Counted from the stretch's first letter, positions 1-9,227 are shown. The stretch is 64,000 bases of DNA from Planococcus sp. MB-3u-03 (GCF_002833405.1 NZ_CP025135.1:167501-231500), one strand, 5' to 3'. Notes: generated by a model not told the origin, from the letters alone. Program-made: numbers and translations.

Positions 1-622
1 TCGTACCGATTGCAGAAACGATGGCAGCGCTTAAGTCGGATTCGGTGGAAATGGTGACACGGCCAGCGAAAGTGGATGCATTCATGCCATGTTCCATCGT
101 TAAGTTCAAGTACGTTTCCAAGGCTTCGGTTTGTGCGTGTGTCGGCACTTGCCCTTTGATCATCCATAGATAGTTGGCGGTATGGCCTAGGTCGCTTCTT
201 GGCGCGACGAATTCCTGTCTGGTGCTTTGCCGGTATAGAAGAGCCGTCATTACAGGAAGTGCAGCAGTCAGGGCAATGGCTTGCTGTTGGCTCGCCAATT
301 TTTTGAATTCGGCATGCTGATAAGCCGAGACAAGGGTCCGCATTCCGTCCATCAATGAAGTCTCTTTAGGCAGGGCCTGTGCGATGCTCATGATATGATC
401 CGGCAACTGGCGATAGGATTTTAATTGTTCAGTGAGACTTGCGAGTTCCTCTTTTGAAGCATGATGGCCATGCCAGAGAAAGTAAGCTGTTTGTTCGAAA
501 TTTTTTCCTTCAATTACTTCATTGACCAATTTTCCGCGGTAACGGAGTTCGCCTTTATCTCCTTCGACAGATGCAATGGCAGTTTGAACGGCAACAATGC
601 CTTTTAGGCCTTTTTGAAACAT
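1..622 (-). CDS. citA: Citrate synthase, CitA-type (3' end outside window)
   Basis: Partial gene, about 207 codons, running off the left edge. The translation begins MFQKGLKGIVAVQTAIASVE and contains GELRYRG, YFLWHG and the MEHGMNASTFAGR segment, all typical of citrate synthase, which condenses oxaloacetate and acetyl-CoA in the cytoplasm. The ATG at 620-622 has a GGAGGAG ribosome binding site just upstream on the minus strand. It is divergent from a LysR regulator at 728, the same arrangement as citA-citR of B. subtilis, so this is probably the minor CitA enzyme rather than the main TCA-cycle CitZ. The catalytic C-terminal part lies outside the window and cannot be checked. Confidence 0.88.
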   Translation of the reverse strand, partial: MFQKGLKGIVAVQTAIASVEGDKGELRYRGKLVNEVIEGKNFEQTAYFLWHGHHASKEELASLTEQLKSYRQLPDHIMSIAQALPKETSLMDGMRTLVSAYQHAEFKKLASQQQAIALTAALPVMTALLYRQSTRQEFVAPRSDLGHTANYLWMIKGQVPTHAQTEALETYLNLTMEHGMNASTFAGRVTISTESDLSAAIVSAIGT

Positions 623-727
623 GGAAACTCCTCCTTTTTTTTTAAAGTATAAGCTGGAACTTTAATTATGAAAATTAAAGATTTATAATTAAAATAATTA
701 AAAATACTAATTGAAAGGAGAGCAAAA

Positions 728-1609
728 ATGGAGATGCAATGGCTGAGGACCTTTGCGGATGCTGCGGAAACCTTGAATTTCCGTAAGACGTCCGAACGCT
801 TGATGCTGTCGCAGCCGAGTGTGACGGTACATATTCGGCAATTGGAAGAGTATTTGGGGATTCGCCTGTTTGACCGTATCAAGAACCGCGTGGTGTTAAC
901 AGAGGAAGGGCGCCATTTTAAACAGCAGGCAGAAATATTGGTAGAAAAATTCGATTCGACGGTGGATGAGCTTCAATCATTTGCCCAAGGCTACCGGCGA
1001 AAATGGACCATCGCGATCTCCCCGTTAATGGCAGAGACGGTGCTGCCGTATATCCTAAAGTCGTTTACGAAAGCGCATCCGGACCTTGAGCTGGTGATCC
1101 GTGTGGAAGAGTCGGAAGCGATTGAAGAACTGGTAGAGAGCGGGGAAGTGTCTGCTGGCATCTCCGCTTTGCTGCCGGTAAAACGAGTGATTCTCCATGA
1201 AGTGGTTTATGAAGATCCTCTACTGCTCATTGTGCCGAGGGATGCTTATGATGATGAGCGGGGCCCGGTGGTTTCAGCTGAAGAGGTTTTGCAGCAGAAT
1301 TTCATCTTTACCCATCATCATCCCGTTTTTTGGGAAGAGTTGCTGGTGAAATTACGCGTGCAGCTGCCGGGTATCCGCACGATGACAGTGACGCAGGCCC
1401 ATATCGCGAAACGGTTTATCCAGGAAGGGCTCGGCGTATCGTTTTTGCCGAAGTCGATGGTGCGCCGAGAGTTGATTGAAGGGCGTTTGATGGAAGCCCG
1501 TTTTGATTTGTTTCCATTGCCCAGTGTTGCGACGTATTTCTTATCGCGCAGCATGGGGGGACTTGAGAGAGATTTTTTAAGTCGCGTTCAATCGGTTTAT
1601 TTCCGGTGA
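728..1609 (+). CDS. citR: LysR-family transcriptional regulator, CitR-like
   Basis: 293 aa, the usual LysR length. An N-terminal winged helix-turn-helix (about residues 1-60, with ETLNFRKTSERLMLSQPSV and a typical RLFDR segment) is followed by a substrate-binding effector domain. RBS GAAAGGAG precedes the ATG. It is divergently transcribed from the citrate synthase gene across a very AT-rich spacer of 105 bp. In B. subtilis CitR represses citA, so the same role is inferred here from position. No effector can be named from sequence. Confidence 0.8.
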   Translation: MEMQWLRTFADAAETLNFRKTSERLMLSQPSVTVHIRQLEEYLGIRLFDRIKNRVVLTEEGRHFKQQAEILVEKFDSTVDELQSFAQGYRRKWTIAISPLMAETVLPYILKSFTKAHPDLELVIRVEESEAIEELVESGEVSAGISALLPVKRVILHEVVYEDPLLLIVPRDAYDDERGPVVSAEEVLQQNFIFTHHHPVFWEELLVKLRVQLPGIRTMTVTQAHIAKRFIQEGLGVSFLPKSMVRRELIEGRLMEARFDLFPLPSVATYFLSRSMGGLERDFLSRVQSVYFR

Positions 1610-1688
1610 ATTGAAGAAACGATAGTTTTATTGAAAATGGCGAATTTGTCGGATGCACTGGTATACTGCAGATAAGGAGGGGATGGAT

Positions 1689-2255
1689 ATGTATATTGAA
1701 CAGCGCAATATTCGGCTTCGTTTGCTGAAACGTGAGGATTTTGAGGCATTATGGGCGCTTTATACACCGGACATCTTCGAATATATGCTGACAAAGGTGG
1801 AGCGTTTCGAAGATTTAGAGGCGTGGTTATCGGCTGGAATGAATCAATCCAATGTTCTGGTATTTGCCGTGGAACTTCCGGAAAGCGGTGAGATTGTCGG
1901 CACGACCCGCATGTATTCGATTGATGAGACGAACAAAAGCTGTGAAATCGGGGCGACCTTCTATAGCGAAAAAGCACAGCGCACACATGTCAATACGGCC
2001 GTCAAACATGCACTGTTGGGCTATTGCTTCGAAGAACGGGAGATGATCCGCGTCCAGTTCAAAACCGATGCTGAGAATATCCGTTCCCAAAAATCGATTG
2101 AACGGATTGGAGCGGTGAAAGAAGGGCATTTGCGCAACGAACGGATCCGCTCGACCGGTGAACCAAGGGATGCCATCGTCTATTCCATCATTGACCGGGA
2201 ATGGCCGGAAGTGAAAAAATCACTAGAAGAGAAAATGAATAAATATTCGGAATAA
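1689..2255 (+). CDS. GNAT-family N-acetyltransferase (RimJ/RimL-like)
   Basis: 188 aa. The start at 1689 ([14 protein letters not shown]) is chosen because AAGGAGG at 1674-1680 sits 8 bases upstream; ATGs at 1653 and 1683 are badly placed for it. The pattern is that of GNAT proteins: an N-terminal beta-strand/[11 protein letters not shown] segment, [11 protein letters not shown], then EIGATF and a C-terminal [21 protein letters not shown] segment typical of the RimJ/RimL branch, which acetylates protein N-termini or small amines using acetyl-CoA. The substrate is unknown. It is a stand-alone gene between citR and arginase. Confidence 0.8.
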   Translation: MYIEQRNIRLRLLKREDFEALWALYTPDIFEYMLTKVERFEDLEAWLSAGMNQSNVLVFAVELPESGEIVGTTRMYSIDETNKSCEIGATFYSEKAQRTHVNTAVKHALLGYCFEEREMIRVQFKTDAENIRSQKSIERIGAVKEGHLRNERIRSTGEPRDAIVYSIIDREWPEVKKSLEEKMNKYSE

Positions 2256-2322
2256 TGTCAGGTTGAGCCAAGAGAACCTCAGAGGGTACAATGAATATAT
2301 CTTACTGAGGGGGTATAAAATA

Positions 2323-3231
2323 ATGAAAAAATTAAATGTTTCTATTATAGGTGTACCAATGGACCACGGGCAAATGCGCCGCGGCGTCGATATGGGGCCA
2401 AGCGCAATCCGTTACGCGGGCGTTGTGGACCGCATTGAAAATCTTGGGCACGAAGTAAATGACGAAGGCGATATCCAAATCCGCAAAGCGGACGGCAAAG
2501 TGGATGAAAACACCAATTTGCGCAATATGGACGTAATTACCGAAGCAACAGAAGCACTCGGAGAAACTGTTTCAGGCGTAGCTAAAGCCGGAAATTTCCC
2601 ATTGGTGCTGGGCGGCGACCATAGCATCGCGATCGGTACGCTTGCTGGCATTTCAGAGTATTACGAGAATTTGGGCGTCATCTGGTATGATGCGCATGCG
2701 GATATGAACACGAGCGAAACTTCGCCATCAGGCAATATTCACGGCATGCCGCTTGCGGCAAGCTTTGGGCATGGCCATGAAAAATTGACGAACATCCGCG
2801 GCTATTCTCCAAAAGTGAAGCCGGAAAACATCGTCATCATCGGGGCGCGTTCTGTCGATCCAGGTGAGCGCGAATTGATCAAAGAACACGGCATCAAAGT
2901 GTTCAGCATGCACGAAATCGATAAATTGGGCATGGATCACGTCATGCAGGAGTCGATCCGCTATTTGCGCGAAGAACGCAAAACCGACGGCGTCCATTTG
3001 TCGCTTGACCTTGATGGCATCGATCCGATGTATACGCCGGGTGTCGGTACGCCGGTGCCAGGCGGCATCAGCTACCGCGAAAGCCATTTAGCGATGGAAA
3101 TGCTGTTTGATGCAGGATTGATCACTTCTGCAGAATTTGTCGAAGTCAACCCGATCCTCGATGAAAAGAACCGTACAGCAGATGTGGCGGTCGCATTGAT
3201 CGGTTCATTGCTTGGTGAAAAATTGGTATAA
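2323..3231 (+). CDS. rocF: Arginase
   Basis: 302 aa, matching Bacillus arginases (about 297-300 aa). It hydrolyses L-arginine to ornithine and urea. The binuclear manganese motifs of the ureohydrolase family are all present in order: GGDHSIA, DAHADMN and SLDLDGIDP. The N-terminus [21 protein letters not shown] is arginase-like rather than agmatinase-like. The ATG at 2323 follows a GAGGGGG ribosome binding site; an upstream in-frame ATG at 2263 has no good site. No rocDE partners are adjacent. A terminator hairpin follows directly. Confidence 0.92.
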   Translation: MKKLNVSIIGVPMDHGQMRRGVDMGPSAIRYAGVVDRIENLGHEVNDEGDIQIRKADGKVDENTNLRNMDVITEATEALGETVSGVAKAGNFPLVLGGDHSIAIGTLAGISEYYENLGVIWYDAHADMNTSETSPSGNIHGMPLAASFGHGHEKLTNIRGYSPKVKPENIVIIGARSVDPGERELIKEHGIKVFSMHEIDKLGMDHVMQESIRYLREERKTDGVHLSLDLDGIDPMYTPGVGTPVPGGISYRESHLAMEMLFDAGLITSAEFVEVNPILDEKNRTADVAVALIGSLLGEKLV

Positions 3232-3241
3232 GAATGAAGGG

Positions 3242-3272
3242 GCTGTCCGGAATTTCCGGGCAGCTTTTTTTA
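3242..3272 (+). terminator. Rho-independent terminator of rocF
   Basis: Stem GCTGTCCGGA with TCCGGGCAGC (one G-U pair), followed by a run of T. Confidence 0.85.
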
Positions 3273-3439
3273 ATTGCACAGAATGTATAGGGGATTAGGA
3301 AGAAGGGTGTAGGACTGAAAGGTATTACATTGCATGATTCTTATCAGCGAAATAATAAACTGATGAATTCATTCAAAGAACTGGAAATTGGCTGGTTTTT
3401 TCTGGGGATGGTTTGATAGGATAGAAGAAGAGAAAAAAA

Positions 3440-3465
3440 TGAAACCTTTTCAGAACTGGACCGTA
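3440..3465 (+). promoter_or_regulatory. Sigma-W autoregulatory promoter
   Basis: TGAAAC at 3440-3445, a 16-bp spacer and CGTA at 3462-3465 match the known sigma-W consensus (TGAAAC-N16-CGTA) exactly. It lies 38 bp before the sigW start, so sigW is probably transcribed by its own product, as in B. subtilis. Confidence 0.9.
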
Positions 3466-3502
3466 TATAAAAGACAGCCGCATGGCGGAGGGAAATGAGA
3501 TC

Positions 3503-4066
3503 ATGGATGCGTTAGTGAATAAACGAATAAAACGAGTCATGAAGGGCGACCAAGACGCATTTGCCGAAATCGTGGAGCTGTATCAACATCAGTTGTTCCA
3601 GATTTGCTACCGCATGCTCGGCAATCGGCATGAAGCGGAAGATATTGCACAGGAAGCATTTACGCGGGCCTATGTGAACATACACACCTTCGACCAGAAC
3701 CGTAAATTTTCCACGTGGCTTTACCGCATCGCCACCAATCTGTGCATTGACCGGATTCGCAAGAAAAAGCCGGATTATCATTTGGATGCGGAAGTCAAAG
3801 GCACGGAAGGCTTGAATATGTATTCGAAGATTGCCAATGATGAAGAGCTTCCGGAAGAAGAATTAATGCGGATGGAAGTTCAGGAGCGGGTGCAGTACGA
3901 AATAAGCCGCTTGCCGGATAAGTACCGGGCAGCGATTGTGTTAAAATATATCGAGGAATTGCCGCTGGCTGAAATCAGCGAAATCCTGGATTTGCCGCTT
4001 GGCACGGTGAAAACGCGGATACACCGCGGGCGCGAAGCACTTCGCAAGCAATTGAGCAATTTGTAG
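3503..4066 (+). CDS. sigW: ECF RNA polymerase sigma factor SigW
   Basis: 187 aa, identical in length to B. subtilis SigW and very similar in sequence. Region 2 (about residues 15-90) contains GNRHEAEDIAQEAFTRAYVN and FSTWLYRIATNLCIDRIRKK; region 4 (about 125-183) contains LPLAEISEILDLPLGTVKTR. SigW directs the envelope-stress and antimicrobial-peptide response. The start at 3503 (MDALVNKRIKRVMKG) is preferred over 3482 because it matches the SigW N-terminus and has GGAGGG 11 bases upstream. A sigma-W promoter precedes it and its anti-sigma gene follows 9 bp downstream. Confidence 0.95.
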   Translation: MDALVNKRIKRVMKGDQDAFAEIVELYQHQLFQICYRMLGNRHEAEDIAQEAFTRAYVNIHTFDQNRKFSTWLYRIATNLCIDRIRKKKPDYHLDAEVKGTEGLNMYSKIANDEELPEEELMRMEVQERVQYEISRLPDKYRAAIVLKYIEELPLAEISEILDLPLGTVKTRIHRGREALRKQLSNL

Positions 4067-4075
4067 GAGGCGAGC

Positions 4076-4714
4076 ATGATGAATGCGTGTCCGGAAAAAG
4101 TCATTCGCATGATGGACGATTACCTGGACGGGGAAATCAGCCCATCAGAGGAAAAAGAACTGAAAGATTACTTGCAGAGCTGCAGCGACTGCAGAAAAAT
4201 ATATCAAGAACTGACCAAGACCATTGCGTTTGTCCAAAGTGCTTCACATGTCCAGGCACCGTCGGACTTTGTGCAAAAGACAATGGCCGGTTTGCCGAAA
4301 GAATCGCAGCGCGTCGGGATGAAACGCTTTATGCGCCATCACCCGTTAATGATTGCGGCGGCACTTTTCGTCTTGTTGATGAGTGCAGCGATGCTGTCGA
4401 GCTTCAGCGACGACCAGCAATTTTCATTCACCAAACAGGAGCACTTGGTGGTTGAGGGTCAGACCGTCGTCGTGCCGGAAGGCCAAACAGTTATCGGGGA
4501 TTTGACGATTCGCAATGGCGATTTACGTGTGGACGGGGAACTTGAAGGAGACGTGACGATCGTCAACGGCCAGTATATGGCATCGAGTGGCGTCATCAAT
4601 GGTGAAATCGAGGAAATCGACCAAGCATTCGAGTGGCTCTGGTATACGATCAAAGGGACATTCCAAGATGCCGTCAGCTTTTTTGGCGGCAATGACCAAT
4701 CAATAGACGAGTAA
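4076..4714 (+). CDS. rsiW: Anti-sigma-W factor RsiW
   Basis: 212 aa with the RsiW plan: N-terminal anti-sigma domain, one membrane segment at about residues 90-110 (PLMIAAALFVLLMSAAMLSS) and an extracytoplasmic domain with VPEGQTVIGDLTI and EEIDQAFEWLWYTIKG, close to B. subtilis RsiW. RsiW holds SigW inactive until regulated proteolysis releases it. The zinc motif is unusual: the family pattern H-x3-C-x2-C reads Y32-x3-C36-x2-C39 here (codon TAC), while Cys5, Cys36 and Cys39 are kept. AGGAGG overlaps the sigW stop, so translation is probably coupled. The second ATG (4079) is an equally plausible start. Confidence 0.93.
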   Translation: MMNACPEKVIRMMDDYLDGEISPSEEKELKDYLQSCSDCRKIYQELTKTIAFVQSASHVQAPSDFVQKTMAGLPKESQRVGMKRFMRHHPLMIAAALFVLLMSAAMLSSFSDDQQFSFTKQEHLVVEGQTVVVPEGQTVIGDLTIRNGDLRVDGELEGDVTIVNGQYMASSGVINGEIEEIDQAFEWLWYTIKGTFQDAVSFFGGNDQSIDE

Positions 4715-4744
4715 AGCCCATCCATTCATTGGATGGGCTTTTTG
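4715..4744 (+). terminator. Terminator after rsiW
   Basis: Perfect 10-bp stem AGCCCATCCA / TGGATGGGCT followed by T6. It separates sigW-rsiW from cdaA, though read-through into cdaA is likely because only about 70 bp follow. Confidence 0.85.
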
Positions 4745-4814
4745 CATGGGGGCAGATGTCTCGGGATATGATATACTGAAACTATATGTACATGGAGAAA
4801 AGCGAGGGTTGCAG

Positions 4815-5651
4815 ATGCCTTTTTTGGAAAACTTCAATGACCAGACGCCGCTTCAGATGATCGGAAATGTTATCGACATCCTGTTGGTCTGGTTCGTTAT
4901 TTACAAACTTATTACTGTCATCAAGGGAACGAAGGCTGTCCAATTATTAAAAGGAATCTTCTTTATCATCATCGCGCGTCTTGTGACCCAGGCGCTCAAC
5001 CTGGAAACGCTCGGTTGGATCATGCAGCAAGTGCTCGAATGGGGCTTTCTTGCCATCATCATCATCTTCCAGCCGGAACTAAGGCGCGCACTCGAACAGC
5101 TCGGGCGCGGGAAATTGTTCTCGAGCAGTACGCTTAATGAAGAATCCGAGCGCAACCGCTTGATTGAAGCGATGAGCAAATCGGTCAGCTATATGGCGAA
5201 GCGCCGGATCGGGGCACTCATTTCGATCGAGCGTGAAACCGGGCTCAGCGATTACATAGAGACGGGCATTCCGATGAATTCGGACATTACGTCGGAATTG
5301 ATGATCAATTTATTCATTCCGAACACGCCGCTGCATGACGGTGCGGTCATCGTCCAGAAGAACCGCATCGCTGCGGCTGCCTGCTATTTGCCGCTGTCCG
5401 AGAGCCCGTTCATTTCGAAAGAGCTGGGGACGCGCCACCGTGCAGCACTCGGCATCAGTGAAGTGACGGATGCGATCACTATTGTCGTATCGGAAGAAAC
5501 CGGTGCGATCAGTTTGACGGCCAACGGTGATTTACACCGCAATTTGTCGCTCGAAGACTTTGAAGTGAAGCTCCGCCGCATCTGGTTCGGTGCCGAACAA
5601 CAGCAGGCGACGACTTCCTGGTGGAATTGGAGGGGGAAAAAGAATGGATAA
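4815..5651 (+). CDS. cdaA: Diadenylate cyclase CdaA
   Basis: 278 aa (B. subtilis CdaA 273). Three N-terminal membrane helices (about residues 16-83, ending WGFLAIIIIFQPELRRALEQ) precede a DAC domain with the catalytic DGA (175-177) and RHR (207-209) motifs. It makes the essential second messenger c-di-AMP from two ATP. The start at 4815 (MPFLENFNDQ) matches the family N-terminus; the in-frame ATG at 4746 lies in the preceding terminator. The 3' end overlaps cdaR by 8 bp. The cdaA-cdaR-glmM order is conserved in Firmicutes. Confidence 0.95.
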   Translation: MPFLENFNDQTPLQMIGNVIDILLVWFVIYKLITVIKGTKAVQLLKGIFFIIIARLVTQALNLETLGWIMQQVLEWGFLAIIIIFQPELRRALEQLGRGKLFSSSTLNEESERNRLIEAMSKSVSYMAKRRIGALISIERETGLSDYIETGIPMNSDITSELMINLFIPNTPLHDGAVIVQKNRIAAAACYLPLSESPFISKELGTRHRAALGISEVTDAITIVVSEETGAISLTANGDLHRNLSLEDFEVKLRRIWFGAEQQQATTSWWNWRGKKNG

Positions 5652-6648
5652 GATGATGGACAATCCGTGGTTTCTACGGATCATGGCATTATTCCTGGCC
5701 TTTCTGCTCTTCTTTTCCGTCCAGACGGAAAACAATACGACCACGACCGAAACCGGAAGAGTGTCGGAAATAATCGAAGATGTGGAACTGCAAGTATATT
5801 ATGATGAAAGCTTGATGGTCAGCGGCGTGCCGGAAACGGTCGACCTGTATTTAAGCGGCCCGGCAAGCATCATCCAGACGACGCGCCAGCTCGATGATTA
5901 CACGCTGTTCATCGATTTGCGCAGCCTGCCTCTAGGGGAGCATCAAGTGCCGATTCAGACGGAAAACCTATCGGAACAACTGAGCGCACGCGTGGATCCG
6001 GCATTCGTTAATGTCGTGCTCGAGGAGCGGGTGTCCCAGGAATTCGATATCGACGCTGAAATGAACGAACGCTTGCTGGCAGAAGGATTTGTCTTGGACG
6101 GCCTGTCTGTCGAACCGGATACTGTGACCGTTACGGGACCGCAAAGCGTCATCAATGCCATCAGCTTTGTCAAAGCGACAGTGACCGGGGAACCGGAAAT
6201 CAAGGAATCTTTCACTGCTGAAGCGCGTGTCCGCGTGCTGGCAGAAGATTTGACGAAACTCGACAATGTCACGATCGAGCCGGAATCCGTGGCGGTTGAC
6301 GTTACGGTAGAGGAATACAGCCGCGAACTGCCGGTGCGTATCGAATCGACTGGCGATCCGCAGACAGGCATCACCATCAATTCCTGGACGCCTACAAGTG
6401 AACAAGTACGAGTCTTCGGACCGCGTAGCGTAGTGGATGCGATGGAGGAATATGTCATCGAAGTGGAAGCGAACAGCGTCACGGCATCCGATACGACGGT
6501 GACGGTCGAATTGCCGATTCCGTCGGGAGCTTCTGGGGTTTCGCCAGGAGAGATGCAAGTAGAAGCAGATATCTCGGTGGATGAATCTTTGATCGTGCCG
6601 GAAGAGTTGGAAAATCCAGAAATTGCCGATAGCAATGATGAAGAATAA
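5644..6648 (+). CDS. cdaR: CdaA regulatory protein CdaR (YbbR domains)
   Basis: 334 aa. An N-terminal membrane anchor (about residues 7-24, FLRIMALFLAFLLFFSV) is followed by consecutive YbbR repeats outside the membrane, recognisable by segments such as PETVDLYLSGP, PDTVTVTGPQSVI and SEQVRVFGPRSVV. CdaR binds CdaA and modulates c-di-AMP synthesis. The ATG at 5644 overlaps the end of cdaA by 8 bp after GGAGGGGG, implying translational coupling. The acidic tail (ELENPEIADSNDEE) is not domain sequence. Confidence 0.92.
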   Translation: MDKMMDNPWFLRIMALFLAFLLFFSVQTENNTTTTETGRVSEIIEDVELQVYYDESLMVSGVPETVDLYLSGPASIIQTTRQLDDYTLFIDLRSLPLGEHQVPIQTENLSEQLSARVDPAFVNVVLEERVSQEFDIDAEMNERLLAEGFVLDGLSVEPDTVTVTGPQSVINAISFVKATVTGEPEIKESFTAEARVRVLAEDLTKLDNVTIEPESVAVDVTVEEYSRELPVRIESTGDPQTGITINSWTPTSEQVRVFGPRSVVDAMEEYVIEVEANSVTASDTTVTVELPIPSGASGVSPGEMQVEADISVDESLIVPEELENPEIADSNDEE

Positions 6649-6720
6649 AAATAGCTAAAAATGTAAACTTAGGTTAATATAAACAAATCATAATACAGAG
6701 TGATTGAAGGAGCGAAAAGA

Positions 6721-8070
6721 ATGGGAAAATATTTTGGGACCGATGGTGTACGAGGGGTGGCCAATAGCGAATTGACGCCTGAACTGGCATTTAAACTTGG
6801 GCGTTTTGGCGGCTATGTCTTAACAAAAAGCTCAAAGGAAAAACCGAAAGTGCTCGTAGGGCGGGATACACGGATTTCCGGGGAAATGCTTGAAAATGCA
6901 TTAGCGGCTGGATTATTATCAGTCGGCGCAGAGGTTATGCGCCTCGGCGTCATCAGCACTCCAGGTGTTTCATATTTGACACGTGTCATGAGCGCGGAAG
7001 CGGGAGTCATGATTTCAGCTTCCCATAACCCGGTCGCAGATAACGGCATCAAATTCTTCGGTTCGGACGGCTTTAAATTGTCGGACGACCAGGAAGCGGA
7101 AATCGAAGCCTTGCTTGATGCAGAAACAGACGATCTGCCGCGCCCAACTGGCGGAGATCTTGGCAGCATCACCGAATATTTCGAAGGCGGCCAAAAATAC
7201 ATCCAGTATTTGAAGCAAACAGTGGACGAGGAATTCGATGGCATCCACGTGGCGCTTGATTGCGCGCATGGTGCGACATCGACATTGGCGACTCACGTAT
7301 TTGCCGATTTGGACGCTGACATCAGCTCAATGGGCGCTTCGCCAAACGGCTTAAACATCAACGAAGGCGTCGGATCGACACATCCTGAAGCACTTGCGAA
7401 GTTGGTCGTGGATAAAGGCGCGGACGTGGGCCTTGCCTTTGATGGCGACGGTGACCGTTTGATTGCGGTGGATGAAAAAGGAACGATCGTCGACGGCGAC
7501 CAGATCATGTATATTTGCGCGAAGCATTTGAAATCAGAAGGCCGCTTGAAACAGGATACAGTCGTTTCAACAATCATGAGCAATATGGGCTTCTACAAAG
7601 CGCTTGAAGAAAACGACATGAAGAGCGTCAAGACGGCTGTCGGCGATCGCTATGTAGTGGAAGAAATGAAGAAAAATGAATACAATTTGGGCGGCGAACA
7701 GTCGGGCCATATCATTTTCCTTGATTACAACACGACAGGCGACGGATTGTTGTCAGGTCTTCAATTGGTGAACATCATGAAGATTACGGGCAAGAAATTG
7801 TCAGAGCTTGCGAATGAAATGACGATTTTCCCGCAAAAACTGGTGAACATCCGCGTGACGGACAAACACGGCGTGACAGATAATGCTGTCGTTGCCAAGA
7901 AGATTGCGGAAGTGGAACGCGACATGGACGGCGATGGCCGTGTGCTGGTGCGTCCTTCCGGAACCGAGCCATTGGTGCGCGTCATGGTCGAAGCGCCGTC
8001 TGCAGAAGCGTGCGAAGAGTACGTAGAGCGGATTGCGGCGGTTGTACGTGAAGAAATGGGCATGAAATAA
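6721..8070 (+). CDS. glmM: Phosphoglucosamine mutase
   Basis: 449 aa, standard length. It interconverts glucosamine-6-phosphate and glucosamine-1-phosphate for UDP-GlcNAc synthesis. Motifs: N-terminal YFGTDGVRG, the catalytic phosphoserine loop ISASHNP (Ser101), the metal loop DGDGDR, the sugar-binding GGEQSGH and the phosphate-binding [12 protein letters not shown] near the C-terminus. GAAGGAG precedes the ATG. In Bacillus and Listeria GlmM also binds and inhibits CdaA, consistent with its place third in this operon. Confidence 0.95.
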   Translation: MGKYFGTDGVRGVANSELTPELAFKLGRFGGYVLTKSSKEKPKVLVGRDTRISGEMLENALAAGLLSVGAEVMRLGVISTPGVSYLTRVMSAEAGVMISASHNPVADNGIKFFGSDGFKLSDDQEAEIEALLDAETDDLPRPTGGDLGSITEYFEGGQKYIQYLKQTVDEEFDGIHVALDCAHGATSTLATHVFADLDADISSMGASPNGLNINEGVGSTHPEALAKLVVDKGADVGLAFDGDGDRLIAVDEKGTIVDGDQIMYICAKHLKSEGRLKQDTVVSTIMSNMGFYKALEENDMKSVKTAVGDRYVVEEMKKNEYNLGGEQSGHIIFLDYNTTGDGLLSGLQLVNIMKITGKKLSELANEMTIFPQKLVNIRVTDKHGVTDNAVVAKKIAEVERDMDGDGRVLVRPSGTEPLVRVMVEAPSAEACEEYVERIAAVVREEMGMK

Positions 8071-8080
8071 ATAAGCTAAA

Positions 8081-8108
8081 GGCCAGAGCATCCGCTCTGG
8101 CCTTTTTT
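8081..8108 (+). terminator. Terminator of the sigW/cda-glmM block
   Basis: Perfect 9-bp stem GGCCAGAGC / GCTCTGGCC with a 4-base loop and T6 tail directly after glmM. Confidence 0.9.
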
Positions 8109-8184
8109 TATGGGCAAAATGATACGACGTTGAGTGTAGAATTAGGAGATATATGAAAGTGGATAGTGGAGCTGTTAGTGGAAG

Positions 8185-8310
8185 AGATTACGCTTCAAGG
8201 GGCGCTTTAGGCCCGCAGGATGCGGGTCATGCAGCCGATGTGACAGGACGTCGCGTTATCGGCTGCCCGGAGTCGACATCCTTCGCTCCACGCCTAGATG
8301 TAGAGTAGAA
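8185..8310. repeat. GC-rich imperfectly palindromic intergenic element
   Basis: About 125 bp of GC-rich sequence in an otherwise AT-rich spacer. It begins CGCTTCAAGGGGCGCTTTAG, contains internal inverted segments (CCCGCAGGATGCGGG; GCAGCCGAT with ATCGGCTGC) and ends CTTCGCTCCACGCCTAGATG. It resembles the element at 8340-8475 in outline (GGGGCGC start; CGCTCCA end) but differs in the core. No coding potential was seen. Confidence 0.6.
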
Positions 8311-8351
8311 ATGAAATCGAGATGAGATATAGTAAATGCTTGTGCTGGAGA

Positions 8352-8478
8352 TTGCGCTACAAGGGGCACGCTTGCCGAGGGGCGGGTGTTGAGCCAACGT
8401 GCATTCGCACGTTTGTCTCGCCAGCCCGCGCGGTCCCTCCGGCGTCGGCCCCTTTTCGCTCCATCTCTAAGTGTAGTG
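8352..8478. repeat. Dispersed palindromic repeat, family P, copy 1
   Basis: GC-rich element starting CTACAAGGGGCACGCTTGCC and sharing GGGGCGGGTGTTGAGCCAA and GCCAGCCCGC-CGGTCCC-GGCGTC-GCCCCTT with the copy at 63003-63118. A central hairpin is formed by AACGTGC (8396-8402) and GCACGTT (8407-8413). The flanks are mutually complementary, so the whole element can fold into one long structure. Confidence 0.75.
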
Positions 8479-8699
8479 TGGAAATCAAATTCAACTGTCA
8501 TTGAAATTAGCAGGAATAGTTTTAGACAGTTTTGTAATTACATAAAGAATAGCTAGTTAACCATCTTTTCCACTATCAACTCTAGCTAGGCCTCTTCTTA
8601 CAGATGAAACAATCATCGGCCATAACGCCACACTCACACATCCCACTAAGCATCGACAACCAGTGGATGCAATACAAGAAGCTGAAGCTCAGTCGCTCA

Positions 8700-8835
8700 A
8701 AGCAATCAATGAAATCTAATAGCCGAACCGCGCACAGGGACGAGCCGGAGCAATAAGACAAGTGTTCTTCTTGGCTTATTGCGGGAGGCATGCCCAAAGC
8801 GGGAGGCGGCTGTTTGACGATGAAAGGGTCAATGA
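8700..8835. repeat. Dispersed repeat, family B, copy 1
   Basis: About 100-130 bp that align without gaps, at roughly 70% identity by eye, to 63320-63445; the best shared block runs from CAATGAAATC to ACAAGTNTTCTTCTTGGCTT. It includes a near-palindrome CAATAAGACAAG...CTTGGCTTATTG. It lies about 230 bp after family P copy 1, the same order and orientation as at 63 kb. A minus-strand open frame (8582-8797) crosses it but is not considered a gene. Confidence 0.65.
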
Positions 8836-8839
8836 TAAC

Positions 8840-9137
8840 TTCTTCTCATTCGCTTGTCCGACTTACTCCACAAGATTTTCATTAGCTGAAACCTTTTCGG
8901 TTATTTATCGTCATTTCAAGGGGCTGCGCCGTCAAAAGTTTACCAAGGAATTCAAAAAGATAGGTTTTGGTATTTTCGGCAAAAATACATATTGAAAAGC
9001 TAGCATGCTTGTCCTCACAGGTTTTCGGGCCGCCTGTAAGTTGTTTAGAGCTGAAAATAGTTAGAAAACGTGAGGAGCTATGAACCAGCCGCTGGAAGAT
9101 GACTGTGTGGATTGTCCTAAGGGAAGTTGTGCGTTGA
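8840..9137. other. Intergenic stretch with no recognisable gene
   Basis: About 300 bp between the repeats and the glmS promoter. A 29-codon frame with three Cys (9080-9169) is present but overlaps the glmS promoter and has poor RBS spacing. Nothing else can be supported. Confidence 0.5.
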
Positions 9138-9166
9138 TTGACGGAATTGTAAGGAGCGGTTATGAT
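9138..9166 (+). promoter_or_regulatory. Sigma-A promoter of glmS
   Basis: TTGACG (9138-9143), 17-bp spacer, TATGAT (9161-9166): a strong vegetative promoter. Transcription would start near 9173, about 60 nt before the ribozyme cleavage site. Confidence 0.75.
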
Positions 9167-9227
9167 TAGGGAGTCGGTTTAGCGCCGATGCAAAAGGGGG
9201 ATAGAGGTAAGTGCGAAGGAAACCAAT

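Noticed and set aside
5955..6635. Long minus-strand frame (226 aa, Ser/Thr-rich) inside cdaR
   Set aside because: Antisense shadow of the YbbR repeats, with no RBS and a composition reflecting the sense codons.
8582..8797. Minus-strand 71-aa frame similar at protein level to one at 63253-63549
   Set aside because: The similarity follows the nucleotide repeat (family B) and continues outside the frames; neither frame has a usable ribosome binding site.
9080..9169. 29-codon frame with three cysteines (MNQPLEDDCVDCPKGSCA...) upstream of glmS
   Set aside because: The GAGGAG lies only 2 bases from its ATG and its second half coincides with the glmS promoter TTGACG-N17-TATGAT. A coding role is unlikely.
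9178..9187. A second TAGCGCC, 50 bp before the glmS ribozyme cleavage site
   Set aside because: It is not followed by the P1/P2 ribozyme sequences; only the copy at 9230 has the full core downstream.
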